DNA of 41,229 nt from IMG/VR virus record IMGVR_UViG_3300022540_000057, positions 1-41,229 of that record, one strand, 5' to 3'. Shown in pieces: positions 8,645 through 16,935 of the stretch. The notes beneath the pieces are model-generated. The model had not been told where the DNA came from, did not search any database, and saw only the letters and a list, made by a program, of their open reading frames with translations. The position numbers were made by a program, and so were the translations under genes. The first letter of the stretch is position 1, and every line of letters starts with the position of its first letter. Origin of the DNA: a virus.

Positions 8645-8791
8645 ATGAAAGAGGATGAAAACGGCAAGGAAAGTAGAAAGAACAAAAAAATATCTAAACA
8701 TAAAAGAATAATAAAAAAATATCTAAAGAACTATAAACTAAATAGAATAGTCTTTAGATACAAAAAAAGGAAACCTAAACATGGATATTAA
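8645..8791 (+). CDS. Short Lys/Arg-rich protein
   Basis: A 48-residue frame opens one base after the adaptor stop, with GAGG six bases ahead, and overlaps the next ATG by 11 bp. It is dominated by Lys, Arg, Asn and Tyr (KNKKISKHKRIIKKYLKNYK). Strong positive charge could reflect nucleic-acid contact. In such AT-rich DNA a lysine-rich frame can occur by chance, so it may not be translated. Confidence 0.45.
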   Translation: MKEDENGKESRKNKKISKHKRIIKKYLKNYKLNRIVFRYKKRKPKHGY

Positions 8792-9185
8792 TTCTATTAT
8801 AACTAAAGAAGAATTTGAAAATATTAAAGAACTCAACTACAGCACATTCAACACATACTTAATTAGACTAATCAAACTATGCGTCGAAGAATCACTTAAA
8901 TCAATACCTTCTATAATGACTCACTTAACAAGTCAAATCTCTTATCTAAAAGGTCTAAGTGACGACTTCTACAAAAACAATAAAGACTTAGATACAGACT
9001 CAAACAGAAAAATCATGGCTCAGGCTATAGAAACCATAGAAAGTGAAAACCCTGGAAAGTCCTACACTGAAATCCTCAAACTAGCCGCTCCAAAAGCTAG
9101 AAAAATAATATCTAAAGTCAATCAAGTTCCAGAACCTAAAAAGGTAGAACTAAAACAATTTGAAAGTCGTCTAGGAAAACTATAA
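8781..9185 (+). CDS. Scaffold-domain paralogue
   Basis: This 134-residue helical protein has, in its centre, SQISYLKGLSDDFYKNNKDL. This lines up with SVIQTLEKVSNDFYSDNEDL in the scaffold-type protein at 3947-4759. The match continues: a KSYTE motif here answers KTYTE there, and a Lys/Pro-rich tail follows in both. It lacks the Thr/Pro N-terminal half. AAAAAGG precedes the ATG. It could be a minor internal core protein or tail-assembly factor. The stop overlaps the next start (TAATG). Confidence 0.7.
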   Translation: MDINSIITKEEFENIKELNYSTFNTYLIRLIKLCVEESLKSIPSIMTHLTSQISYLKGLSDDFYKNNKDLDTDSNRKIMAQAIETIESENPGKSYTEILKLAAPKARKIISKVNQVPEPKKVELKQFESRLGKL

Positions 9186-9682
9186 TGTATGAATATACTT
9201 TAACAATCAAAGGTGCTTTAAGTACAGGATTAAGAAAGACAGAAGACAATCCTAAGAATATAGGTGCGCTTACTTTAGCAAAAGGAATTATTCAGAAATC
9301 AACTAAGTTAGTTAACCTAGATCATTTAATCACTTTTGACATTTCATCTATTGAATCCTGTACTTTTCCATTCCCTCAGATATTCCAATTAAGAGAATGG
9401 ACTTTGATTTGCACTCCTACTAAAATCTACACCTTTGATGGGAGTAGTCTTACATCTGTATACACAGCCGATGAAGGATCTACATGGACTATAGGTGACT
9501 TTTACAACTATATAATAATGACTAACGGTAAAGAATTAATAACATTAGATCCAGAAGATGGTACTTGGAGTAAGTATCTTGATTGTAAGATACCTTACTG
9601 CTTATGCCTATGTGATGTGAATGGACAGATATTTGTAGGTGGGCCTGAGGTAAGTATTAGCGCTGGATTTTTAGGGGAGTAA
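9185..9682 (+). CDS. Tail protein, N-terminal propeller-like part
   Basis: This 165-residue protein starts YEYTLTIKGALSTGLRKTED, recalling the start of larger phage tail or stabilisation proteins that go on as beta-propellers. It contains repeating strand-turn units (IYTFDGSSLTSVYTADEG; WTIGDFYNYIIMTNG) and ends abruptly at VSISAGFLGE. The short length suggests either a split gene or a truncated copy. The continuation may be in the protein at 13841-15106 or the second half of 10340-13363. Tail assignment is by similarity in memory and by context. Confidence 0.55.
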   Translation: MYEYTLTIKGALSTGLRKTEDNPKNIGALTLAKGIIQKSTKLVNLDHLITFDISSIESCTFPFPQIFQLREWTLICTPTKIYTFDGSSLTSVYTADEGSTWTIGDFYNYIIMTNGKELITLDPEDGTWSKYLDCKIPYCLCLCDVNGQIFVGGPEVSISAGFLGE

Positions 9683-9686
9683 TGAT

Positions 9687-10331
9687 ATGGCTAAGAATGA
9701 AACTTTTTCAGTATTAACTGGTGGTGGAGCAGATTCTTTAGATGGGATAACAACACCTTCAAATAATGACTTTGCTTTTGGTATAGTAAGTGATCTACAT
9801 CATGCTTATATTTTTGATAGCTCTGAAGTAGGTGGAGAGAACTCACCTTATCAGATAAAGGCTAATGACGCAACTACAGGTAGTTGGATGCTTGTAGGAT
9901 TTAAAGGGGCTTTTAGTCATGTGTTCGCGACCAGTGATGCTGGACAAAGTATTACACAAAATACAGATACTGACCTTATTTTTGAAGATGAAGTTCATGA
10001 TCTTTTAAGTGAATATATTCATACAACTGGTATATTTACAGCTAAATATACTGGATACTATCAAGTAAATGTCGGCATTTTATTTGATACTGCTGCATGG
10101 ACAGCTGGAAATAATATAGCACTTTCTTTAGGTGGGACAAATACTTATAAATTACAGAGATTTCCAATACCACTTACAACAAGTCAATATTATAGTATGC
10201 GTGGAAGTTTGTGCATCCCTTTGTCAGTAGGTAGTACGGTTAAAGCTATTGTTAATCATAATGGTTCTGGAGCAAGGACTCTTATTGCATCGTCAGTATG
10301 GAATCATATTTCAATAGATCGTATAGCATAG
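9687..10331 (+). CDS. C1q-like receptor-binding or fibre protein
   Basis: The 214-residue protein begins with a short attachment region, then a fibre-type segment (HHAYIFDSSEVGG ... TTGSWMLVG, about 37-70), then a C-terminal C1q/TNF-like jelly roll (about 78-214). The latter shows GIFTAKYTGYYQVNVGI, SMRGSLCIPLSVGSTVKAIV and a final strand WNHISIDRI. C1q-like domains trimerise and are frequent in phage fibre tips. It lies 4 bp after the preceding stop, with AGGGGAG as RBS. Third positions are T-rich like its neighbours on both sides. Confidence 0.72.
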   Translation: MAKNETFSVLTGGGADSLDGITTPSNNDFAFGIVSDLHHAYIFDSSEVGGENSPYQIKANDATTGSWMLVGFKGAFSHVFATSDAGQSITQNTDTDLIFEDEVHDLLSEYIHTTGIFTAKYTGYYQVNVGILFDTAAWTAGNNIALSLGGTNTYKLQRFPIPLTTSQYYSMRGSLCIPLSVGSTVKAIVNHNGSGARTLIASSVWNHISIDRIA

Positions 10332-10339
10332 GTTAAACA

Positions 10340-13300
10340 ATGTCAAGACTCTGGACAGATAATTCAACAGATCGAGTATGGACAGATAATTCTACTGATA
10401 GGCTGTGGAATGATAGTACATTTACTACTGCTAGTCCTACTACATTGGCTACTACAGTTGCTCCAACTACTATAGTTACAACTGTAGCACCTACTACTTT
10501 ACCTCCTACTACTATATTACCACCTACGACTTCTCCACCTACTACATTAGTTCCTACCACTTTAGGCCCAACCACAGTAGGTCCTTCAACTGCCGTACCA
10601 ACAGTAGGTCCGACTACTATAGCACCTGAACCTAAGCATGGTTATGCACTGGTAAGGAATGGTTGGTGTGAAGATGGATTTAAGAGATGTAAGTGGTCTA
10701 GTCTTGGAAGGACTATGGCAAGTCAGAGTAGTAATGCTATAGATGAAAGAGGTAGAATGTTTACTTGGGGACAAAATTATTATTCCCAAAGTGGTCAAGG
10801 ATTAGGTATTCCAGCTGGAGAATTATCACAGATAGAATATGCTACACAGATTGGTGCAGAGAGTAATTGGGTTAAGGCCGAATCAGGAGAGTTGTCAACT
10901 ATAGCAATTAATAAAGATGGTGAACTATGGGGATGGGGTAATGCAGATAATGACTGTGAGCCTTTTGGTCTACCACCTTTTTCTGGGGATAATGGTGATG
11001 CTAGATTTTACTACCCAAGAATGGTAACTCCAGGATATGTATGGAAAGACTTCACCCATGACTATTATCATACTATGGCTATAGATGAAAATGATAAGTT
11101 ATGGATCTGGGGAATGAACTATGATGAATGTTTTGGGATGAGAGGAGTTCCTATACCTTATAATAATGGTTCAGCTACACCGATCCAGCATACATATCTA
11201 ACTGATGATGTAAAGTTAATAGATTGTGAATTGTTAGGTAATGTAGTTGTAACAACTAATGATAAAGTATATGTATTCGGTGAAGGATTTTATACCTTCT
11301 TTGGATTTCCTGATCTAAAAGAGCCAAGAGAAATAACTGGATTGATTATTCCTTTAGGTGAAACTATAACTGAAATCACCTCATCTAATATGGGAATAAC
11401 TGCATTATTGTCTAATGGTGAACTATGGGCAGCTGGACAGAGTTATATCTTTGGTGATAACCGTACTGCATACCCTGCTGGATCAGACACTTTTGTTAAG
11501 ATCCCTTTCTTTATTGGAAAAGAAGTTGTAAAAGTAAGGAATACATCACTTGGTGCTACAAGTATGTTTGTGATAGATGCTAATGGAAACATTTGGGGAT
11601 GGAGTTATACTACTCAATTCTATCCTGGAAATAGTTTACCAATTCCAGCTTCATATAATGAGTTTATGCTAGTCGCTTCAGAATATGAAGGGCAATATAA
11701 ATGGATAGACATGATAAACAATGAGCATCAACAATGTTATCAAACAATAGATAAAAATGGATATCTTTATACATGGGGACGACAGTGGTGGGGACCACAC
11801 TTAGCATTAGGTGCTGCATATGATCAATCTGCAGCAGACGACGATCCTAATATTACAGATATAGTAAAGGCAAGACTATATGCAGGTAAAGCTGCAAGAG
11901 CACTTGACTACAAACAAGAATTTACTACTTTAAATACTATACCAGTCGGTGAATCGAACTACATCCAACCACTTGACCAAGATAAACGACATAAACCCTG
12001 TGGACACTGGCATAAAAGACTGTTTGAAGAGGAAGTTGAATATCCTGTAAACTGCTGGATGCCTAGTCTAGCAGTCCATAATGAGTTAATTTTCTTCGTT
12101 GCATCTGGCAAACATCAACAACTTCATATAGCTGACACCGGCAGTGAAGTGTTATTCTTTACTTATAATATAGATACTGGAGTATGGGAGTGGTTACTGT
12201 ACGAACAAAACATAAACGCATCTAACTTTCCAGGCGGTGCAGCTATCGACATAGACATCTATGCATTCTTTAACTATAAAGCAGATATATCTGGTGATAG
12301 ACTAAATGAAATATTTACAAATCCAGCTATGGGAATCTGGGTACTACACAATGATATATTAAAGTATACCGAGTGGACAGATAACATACCAATGTCTGGA
12401 CAAAATAAACTAGGTGTGCATTCTACTGGATTAGTCGCTTTGGCTTACACTAATACAGCAGGACAAGTTTTAATAAAGGTATCAACCGACTTCGGTGTTA
12501 CATTTAGTAATGTAAAAACACTGCCAACACTATCTGCAAGAAAAGACTATAGTTTAATAGTAGACCCTAATGGATATATTTATCTAGCACACCAGATATC
12601 AACCACATCTATAAAGATTGAAAGGTCAATAAATAATGGAGTTAGCTGGACTACACAGATAGTTTCTAACTATATAATGCCTAACATAACCAAAGTCAAA
12701 TTAATCTCTGACAATGCTATGCTATTCTTAATCTGTGCTAGTGAGACGGCTACAGCTATAGAACGCAGTGAGAATGATGGAGTTAGTTGGACAACTTCGG
12801 GAGCCGGAGAACCTGGAAGTTCTATAGTCGGCTCAGTCTGTAATATATCTGACGGAGATGATAACTATGCTATAGTATTAGTAGATGGTGATACTATTGA
12901 ATATAAAACTTTTCCATCAGGTGAACAATATACAGTCTACGGAACTATGTATAACTATATCTGGGACTTTAACTATGGAGATTATACTTGGTTAGAAAGA
13001 GATATCGCGCATCTTAGTGTGGATAGTGAAAATATGGATATAAGTGTGCAAGAATCAAATTCTACACTAGAAGGCTACAATGGAAGATTTGCTTATTCAT
13101 CTTACGGATTTTTCTCTGCACCTGATAATCATGTAGCGATAGTAATATCAAGTAATAAAGGAGCTAATTGGCAGGTAATATCTGTCCCACTTGGCTACAA
13201 TAACGAGAATGAAATTTCAGATTTTAAAGGCTGTCCTTTATTCTGTATCAAAGATATTCCATACCTTAATCACATATGGAGTTTTGAAAAAAGTGATTGG

Positions 13301-13363
13301 AATGAAAAGTTTGTAGAGCAAAAAGATAAATACGTTAAAGTTAACAAATGTGAATGTAAATAG
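10340..13363 (+). CDS. Large tail protein with Thr/Pro linker, RCC1-like propeller and Asp-box repeats
   Basis: This 1007-residue protein has four parts. Residues 3-26 carry an eight-residue motif (WTDNSTDR) in three copies. Residues about 30-95 are Thr/Pro repeats (PTTLATTVAPTTIVTT). Residues about 125-500 hold RCC1-type blades with GWGNADND, WIWGMNYDECFG and YTWGRQWWG spaced about 50 residues. The C-terminal half holds sialidase-type Asp boxes (INNGVSWTT, ENDGVSWTT, SNKGANWQV). It should form two propellers on a flexible stalk, used for surface binding or as an adhesin-like fibre. Codons shift from T-ending to C-ending near 11930, matching the domain join. The stop codon overlaps a palindromic repeat. 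Confidence 0.8.
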   Translation: MSRLWTDNSTDRVWTDNSTDRLWNDSTFTTASPTTLATTVAPTTIVTTVAPTTLPPTTILPPTTSPPTTLVPTTLGPTTVGPSTAVPTVGPTTIAPEPKHGYALVRNGWCEDGFKRCKWSSLGRTMASQSSNAIDERGRMFTWGQNYYSQSGQGLGIPAGELSQIEYATQIGAESNWVKAESGELSTIAINKDGELWGWGNADNDCEPFGLPPFSGDNGDARFYYPRMVTPGYVWKDFTHDYYHTMAIDENDKLWIWGMNYDECFGMRGVPIPYNNGSATPIQHTYLTDDVKLIDCELLGNVVVTTNDKVYVFGEGFYTFFGFPDLKEPREITGLIIPLGETITEITSSNMGITALLSNGELWAAGQSYIFGDNRTAYPAGSDTFVKIPFFIGKEVVKVRNTSLGATSMFVIDANGNIWGWSYTTQFYPGNSLPIPASYNEFMLVASEYEGQYKWIDMINNEHQQCYQTIDKNGYLYTWGRQWWGPHLALGAAYDQSAADDDPNITDIVKARLYAGKAARALDYKQEFTTLNTIPVGESNYIQPLDQDKRHKPCGHWHKRLFEEEVEYPVNCWMPSLAVHNELIFFVASGKHQQLHIADTGSEVLFFTYNIDTGVWEWLLYEQNINASNFPGGAAIDIDIYAFFNYKADISGDRLNEIFTNPAMGIWVLHNDILKYTEWTDNIPMSGQNKLGVHSTGLVALAYTNTAGQVLIKVSTDFGVTFSNVKTLPTLSARKDYSLIVDPNGYIYLAHQISTTSIKIERSINNGVSWTTQIVSNYIMPNITKVKLISDNAMLFLICASETATAIERSENDGVSWTTSGAGEPGSSIVGSVCNISDGDDNYAIVLVDGDTIEYKTFPSGEQYTVYGTMYNYIWDFNYGDYTWLERDIAHLSVDSENMDISVQESNSTLEGYNGRFAYSSYGFFSAPDNHVAIVISSNKGANWQVISVPLGYNNENEISDFKGCPLFCIKDIPYLNHIWSFEKSDWNEKFVEQKDKYVKVNKCECK

Positions 13364-13385
13364 ATCGTTTAATTATTAAACAATA
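13363..13385. repeat. 23-bp palindromic repeat, copy 5
   Basis: Left arm GATCGTTT, right arm AAACAATA. Its first base is the last base of the preceding TAG stop, and its end lies 12 bp before ATG 13398. Confidence 0.88.
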
Positions 13386-13397
13386 TGGAGACAAACT

Positions 13398-13829
13398 ATG
13401 GCATCTCAAACGGCTAACAACTACAAAGAACTTTTAGCTAAAAAAGTTATCGACTATGCAGCTGATGTATTTAAGATCATCTTAATGGAACCTGGATTTG
13501 CCTTCAGCAGATCCGCTCATGAAATATATTCTGACATATCAGCCTTCGAATTACCTACCGCACTAGGCTATACCGTAGGTGGAGCAACCTTAGCTGGAAT
13601 AACTATCACAAACGATGCAGTTTTAGCAGCTGCTATCATGGATTGGAATAACGTAGCATGGCCCATCTCAGGTGGAGACTTACAGGCTAGTGGCGCTATC
13701 ATATATGACTTTACTGTAGCTGCACCTGACATTAAACCACTAATTGGCTACATAGACTTCGGTGGCACTATGACGACATACAACAGCGGAACATTTACAG
13801 TAGCTAACATTGCAGTAGGGCATAAATAA
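13398..13829 (+). CDS. Small phage structural protein
   Basis: This 143-residue protein has VFKIILMEPGFAFSRSAHEI, then DISAFELPTALGYTVGG and WNNVAWPISGGDLQASGAII. These resemble a widespread phage structural family encoded next to tail-fibre genes, often with the same Y-x-D-I-S-x-x-E-L and GYT pattern. Its precise place in the virion is not known to me. It follows a palindromic repeat and TATGGAG. Confidence 0.7.
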   Translation: MASQTANNYKELLAKKVIDYAADVFKIILMEPGFAFSRSAHEIYSDISAFELPTALGYTVGGATLAGITITNDAVLAAAIMDWNNVAWPISGGDLQASGAIIYDFTVAAPDIKPLIGYIDFGGTMTTYNSGTFTVANIAVGHK

Positions 13830-13840
13830 GGAGATAAACT

Positions 13841-15106
13841 ATGAGTACATCTCCTCCTACTACACTATCACCAACTACGTTAGCGCCAACAACTTTGGCT
13901 CCTACTACACTTGCACCTACTACTCTAACTCCTACTACCACTCCACCTACATCATTAGCACCAACTACAACTTTAACAACCCTTACACCTACTACCCCTA
14001 GTCCACGAAATCCACTTAATGACAAGACATTTAATTGCAAAGCTGATAACTATGCAGGTGTATTATTTGTAGATACTTACATTGAGGGTGTAGCAGCTAG
14101 TCCTTCATATGGATTAACTGATTTGGAATTAGTTGTAGAAACTACAATATCTGGTAATGTACCAACTTCTGCACTATATATTTTAGAAGACCTAGCACTT
14201 ATAGTAGACACTTACATAACTGGATGGGCAGTTGCTAATGATGAAAGAAGTAACTGGGTCGGTTGGAGTAAGATTGGCGAAGCTGACTTTACAATAGATA
14301 TGGTTAACGATGCTGGATTCAAGACACTTGAATGGTCAGGCTATATATACAATGTATTGAAGTTAGATAAAAACATAGTTATATATGGAAGTGGAGGAAT
14401 AACCTTAGCATTTCCAGTGTCTGAACCAATAGCTACTTTTGGTTTCAAACCTTTATTAAACATAGGTATTAAGAATAAAACTGCTGTAACCGGTGATGAG
14501 TTTGTACACTTTTTCATAGACACCCTTGGACACCTTTACAAACTATCATCTGAAGGATTGGAAAAGTTAGGTTATGAAGAATTCTTACTACCACTAATCA
14601 ATCCTGTCCTCACATGGGATGCTGCTGAGAGAAGACTATATATTAGTTCAGCTTCAGTAGGCTACATATTCAACGAGGGATCATTAACAGGTGGATACAC
14701 TAACTTGACAGGACTTTACAGAATAAAAGATAACATAGAAGCTATCTCACCTGAGACGGTCATAGCTGATGCAGTCGAACTAGTCACCGACATTATAGAC
14801 TTTAGACGTAGAGGAATGAAGTCTATCGAATCGCTACAGTTTGACGTTACATCAGATGTTGATATCTACGTAGCTATTGACTACAGATATAGAAAAAATG
14901 AAGAATTCCAAACTACTAATTGGTCTCCTCTAAATGACTCAGGTGTAGCACATATAAGAGCTTCAGGAACTGAATTTAGGATCAGATGCAAAGGACTCAA
15001 GTATGGCACCTTTGATCTTTCATACATTAGTGTACAATACAAGTTCATTGATCAAAGATTCTCAAGGGACCCAAATAATAGAAGAGGTGGACTAGATGAT
15101 TATTAA
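13841..15106 (+). CDS. Thr/Pro-repeat tail protein
   Basis: The 421-residue protein starts with about 55 residues of Thr/Pro repeats (PPTTLSPTTLAPTTLAPTTL) and continues as a beta-rich body. The C-terminal quarter (IIDFRRRGMKSIESLQFDVT through SYISVQYKFIDQRFSR) looks like the terminal domain of phage tail or neck proteins whose N-terminal half resembles 9185-9682. The repeat head may replace that missing half. AAGGAG precedes ATG 13841. It overlaps the next gene by 11 bp. Confidence 0.68.
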   Translation: MSTSPPTTLSPTTLAPTTLAPTTLAPTTLTPTTTPPTSLAPTTTLTTLTPTTPSPRNPLNDKTFNCKADNYAGVLFVDTYIEGVAASPSYGLTDLELVVETTISGNVPTSALYILEDLALIVDTYITGWAVANDERSNWVGWSKIGEADFTIDMVNDAGFKTLEWSGYIYNVLKLDKNIVIYGSGGITLAFPVSEPIATFGFKPLLNIGIKNKTAVTGDEFVHFFIDTLGHLYKLSSEGLEKLGYEEFLLPLINPVLTWDAAERRLYISSASVGYIFNEGSLTGGYTNLTGLYRIKDNIEAISPETVIADAVELVTDIIDFRRRGMKSIESLQFDVTSDVDIYVAIDYRYRKNEEFQTTNWSPLNDSGVAHIRASGTEFRIRCKGLKYGTFDLSYISVQYKFIDQRFSRDPNNRRGGLDDY

Positions 15107-15539
15107 ACTTCAACCAGACCAAGTAACACTATTCTGGGATATGATAAGGGCAAGTATGATAGCATCTAATGATGTACCTAGAAAGTACCAACAAGACTAT
15201 TCAATAAACATTTTGACTAAATTCCTATCTGGAAAATTACAAGCTTGGATTGGGTATAAAATAGATAAAGAAGGTAACAAACTAATCCATGTTTTACTTG
15301 TGTCTAGTATTATAGATGAAAAACACTATGGAGTCAAAGCTCTAAATGCCGAAGCAGTCTATGGCTTCAGGCCATTAGATGAAGAACTAATAAATGAAAT
15401 ATATCTTAAAATGGTAGAATTTGCCAAAGCCAATAAATGCAATGTAATGACTGCAGATTATTCTATTGATAGAGTCAAGGAGATCTTATTAAATGTTGGA
15501 TTTGAAAAGCATAGAACTATATGTAAAAAGTTTTTATAG
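15096..15539 (+). CDS. GNAT-fold protein of the virion module
   Basis: The 147-residue protein has a GNAT-like layout. An N-terminal helix pair is followed by strands (QAWIGYKID; LIHVLLVSSII), and the end, FAKANKCNVMTADYSIDRVKEILLNVGFEKHRTI, has the final beta-alpha-beta of acetyltransferases. The usual acetyl-CoA loop Q/RxxGxG/A is not evident, so it may be non-enzymatic, like the GNAT-like gp13 family in T7-type phages. It starts inside the end of the previous gene and precedes ejection-type genes. Confidence 0.6.
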   Translation: MIIKLQPDQVTLFWDMIRASMIASNDVPRKYQQDYSINILTKFLSGKLQAWIGYKIDKEGNKLIHVLLVSSIIDEKHYGVKALNAEAVYGFRPLDEELINEIYLKMVEFAKANKCNVMTADYSIDRVKEILLNVGFEKHRTICKKFL

Positions 15540-15551
15540 AAGGAGTTAAGT

Positions 15552-16454
15552 ATGGGAAAAGGTGGTGGAACAAGTTCAGGAGAAGTAAGATACGCTCCAT
15601 ATCTTGAAGCGGCACATAGTAAATTACTAGATCATCAAGGATCAGATAATCCAGTTATGAGTTTCATGGAGGCTTTCAATGATACAATAAACAGCTCACC
15701 ATATTCAGAATATGACCAAATAGATGTAAATGAAGGATACTTCGGTATCAGGACTGATGATCCAAGTCTCACATATGAACCTAAGAATTACCCATCCCTA
15801 TGGGATATGTTTGGAAAGTTTATGGGTGGATTAGATATACATGATCTATGGAGTATGATTTATTCAGATGTAATACAAGGACCTGAGATAGAAAATGCTG
15901 TTAGTGCACAATCTGCATTATTACAAGATGATATAGACACTACTATCATGCCTAAGTTTTTAGGTGGCATGAGAGACATCAATTCAGTACAAGGCACTGC
16001 TTTTATTGTAGGAAAGGGAATTATACAATCAACACATATTAAAGCCATTAATAAATTTTCTTCCGCAATTAGAATCAGAGCATTAGATATATCAAATGAG
16101 CAGTGGAATAGTCATCTAAAGTGGAATCATTCTGTAGTTGGAGCTTACTCAGAAATATTTAAACTATACTATGCATCTAAGATAGACATGGATAGAGCTA
16201 ACTTAGAATATCAGTCTAAAAACCTTATGTGGGATATAAACTTATTTGAAAATGCTAGAGCAATCCTAGGTGCAATGAGTGGGAGTGCAGCTACTAAATC
16301 ACAGAATGAACCAAGCCAGGGACAGAAAGCTGTAGGTGGAGCAATGGCTGGTGGAGCAGCTGGATGGATGGTTGGAGCTGAAATAGGAGCTGTTGGTGGT
16401 CCAGTTGGAGCAGCTATAGGAGCTGTAATTGGACTTGGTGCTTCATTTTTATAA
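15552..16454 (+). CDS. Internal virion (ejection-type) protein with glycine-zipper tail
   Basis: This 300-residue protein opens with GKGGGTSSG, a start common in podovirus internal proteins, and has a helical middle. It ends with a hydrophobic Gly/Ala zipper (about 255-300: AVGGAMAGGAAGWMVGAEIG, then AVGGPVGAAIGAVIGLGASF) able to insert in membranes. This is the pattern of T7 gp14-like proteins that form part of the DNA-ejection channel. RBS AAGGAG precedes the ATG. Role is inferred from composition and from the position before the giant protein. Confidence 0.7.
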   Translation: MGKGGGTSSGEVRYAPYLEAAHSKLLDHQGSDNPVMSFMEAFNDTINSSPYSEYDQIDVNEGYFGIRTDDPSLTYEPKNYPSLWDMFGKFMGGLDIHDLWSMIYSDVIQGPEIENAVSAQSALLQDDIDTTIMPKFLGGMRDINSVQGTAFIVGKGIIQSTHIKAINKFSSAIRIRALDISNEQWNSHLKWNHSVVGAYSEIFKLYYASKIDMDRANLEYQSKNLMWDINLFENARAILGAMSGSAATKSQNEPSQGQKAVGGAMAGGAAGWMVGAEIGAVGGPVGAAIGAVIGLGASFL

Positions 16455-16456
16455 CA

Positions 16457-16479
16457 GACCATTTAATAATTAAACGATC
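16457..16479. repeat. 23-bp palindromic repeat, copy 6
   Basis: Left arm GACCATTT, right arm AAACGATC. It sits 19 bp upstream of ATG 16499, with CAGGAG between. Confidence 0.88.
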
Positions 16480-16498
16480 TTAAACAGGAGAATTTAAA

Positions 16499-16885
16499 AT
16501 GCCGATTAATCCTAATTTACTACTTCAATACTTATCAGGAGCTGGGAGTGCATTAGCACAAGGACAACCAATAGCACCTGCTTTAGGTCAAATTACTCAG
16601 CAGAATATAACTGCACAAAGCTATGCTGGACTATTGCAGAGAATCCTAGGTGGTGGTGGAAAGATGACCTTAGACAAGGATAAGTTTAATCTAACCGGAA
16701 CACCTGATTTACTTAGTCCTCAAGACACACCTCAACTACCAGGAGATCAACTTATTCCAGGAGGTGGTGCTCCAGTAGTTAGCCCTGTTACAGCAGCACC
16801 TATTCCAACTCAAACTGGTGCTGGTGCTGGTGCTGGTCTAGGAGGAAACCTCGGTTTCTTACAAGCACTCTTAAACCCTCAATAA
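16499..16885 (+). CDS. Gly/Pro/Gln-rich protein, zero-frame product of a frameshift pair
   Basis: The zero frame encodes 128 residues: a short helix (LLLQYLSGAGSALAQ), a Pro/Gly linker and GAGAGAGLGGNLGFLQALLNPQ before the TAA. The -1 frame is open from about 16783 and runs through this stop into the next frame. A slippery-like heptamer and a strong stem-loop lie at the end (16870-16924). I infer that some ribosomes continue to make a 388-residue fusion with the 16936-17664 frame. The zero-frame product alone may also be made. Confidence 0.7.
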   Translation: MPINPNLLLQYLSGAGSALAQGQPIAPALGQITQQNITAQSYAGLLQRILGGGGKMTLDKDKFNLTGTPDLLSPQDTPQLPGDQLIPGGGAPVVSPVTAAPIPTQTGAGAGAGLGGNLGFLQALLNPQ

Positions 16886-16924
16886 GCCCTCTAGGTAACC
16901 TTTCAGCGAGCGACCTAGCAGGGC
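16870..16924 (+). promoter_or_regulatory. Candidate -1 ribosomal frameshift signal
   Basis: C TTA AAC (16870-16876) is in the correct phase for a -1 slip. It is a relaxed form of the X XXY YYZ rule because the first triplet is CTT. A nine-base spacer follows. Then GCCCTCTAGGT (16886-16896) pairs with ACCTAG and AGGGC (16913-16924), with one bulged C and a 16-base loop. The zero-frame stop lies in the spacer. After the slip the reading is PSISPLGNLSASDLAGLTPE, entering the next frame without interruption. Confidence 0.65.
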
Positions 16925-16935
16925 TAACACCAGAA

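Noticed and set aside
10333-10575. An 80-residue minus-strand frame of VVG repeats
   Set aside because: It is antisense to the Thr/Pro linker of the large tail protein.
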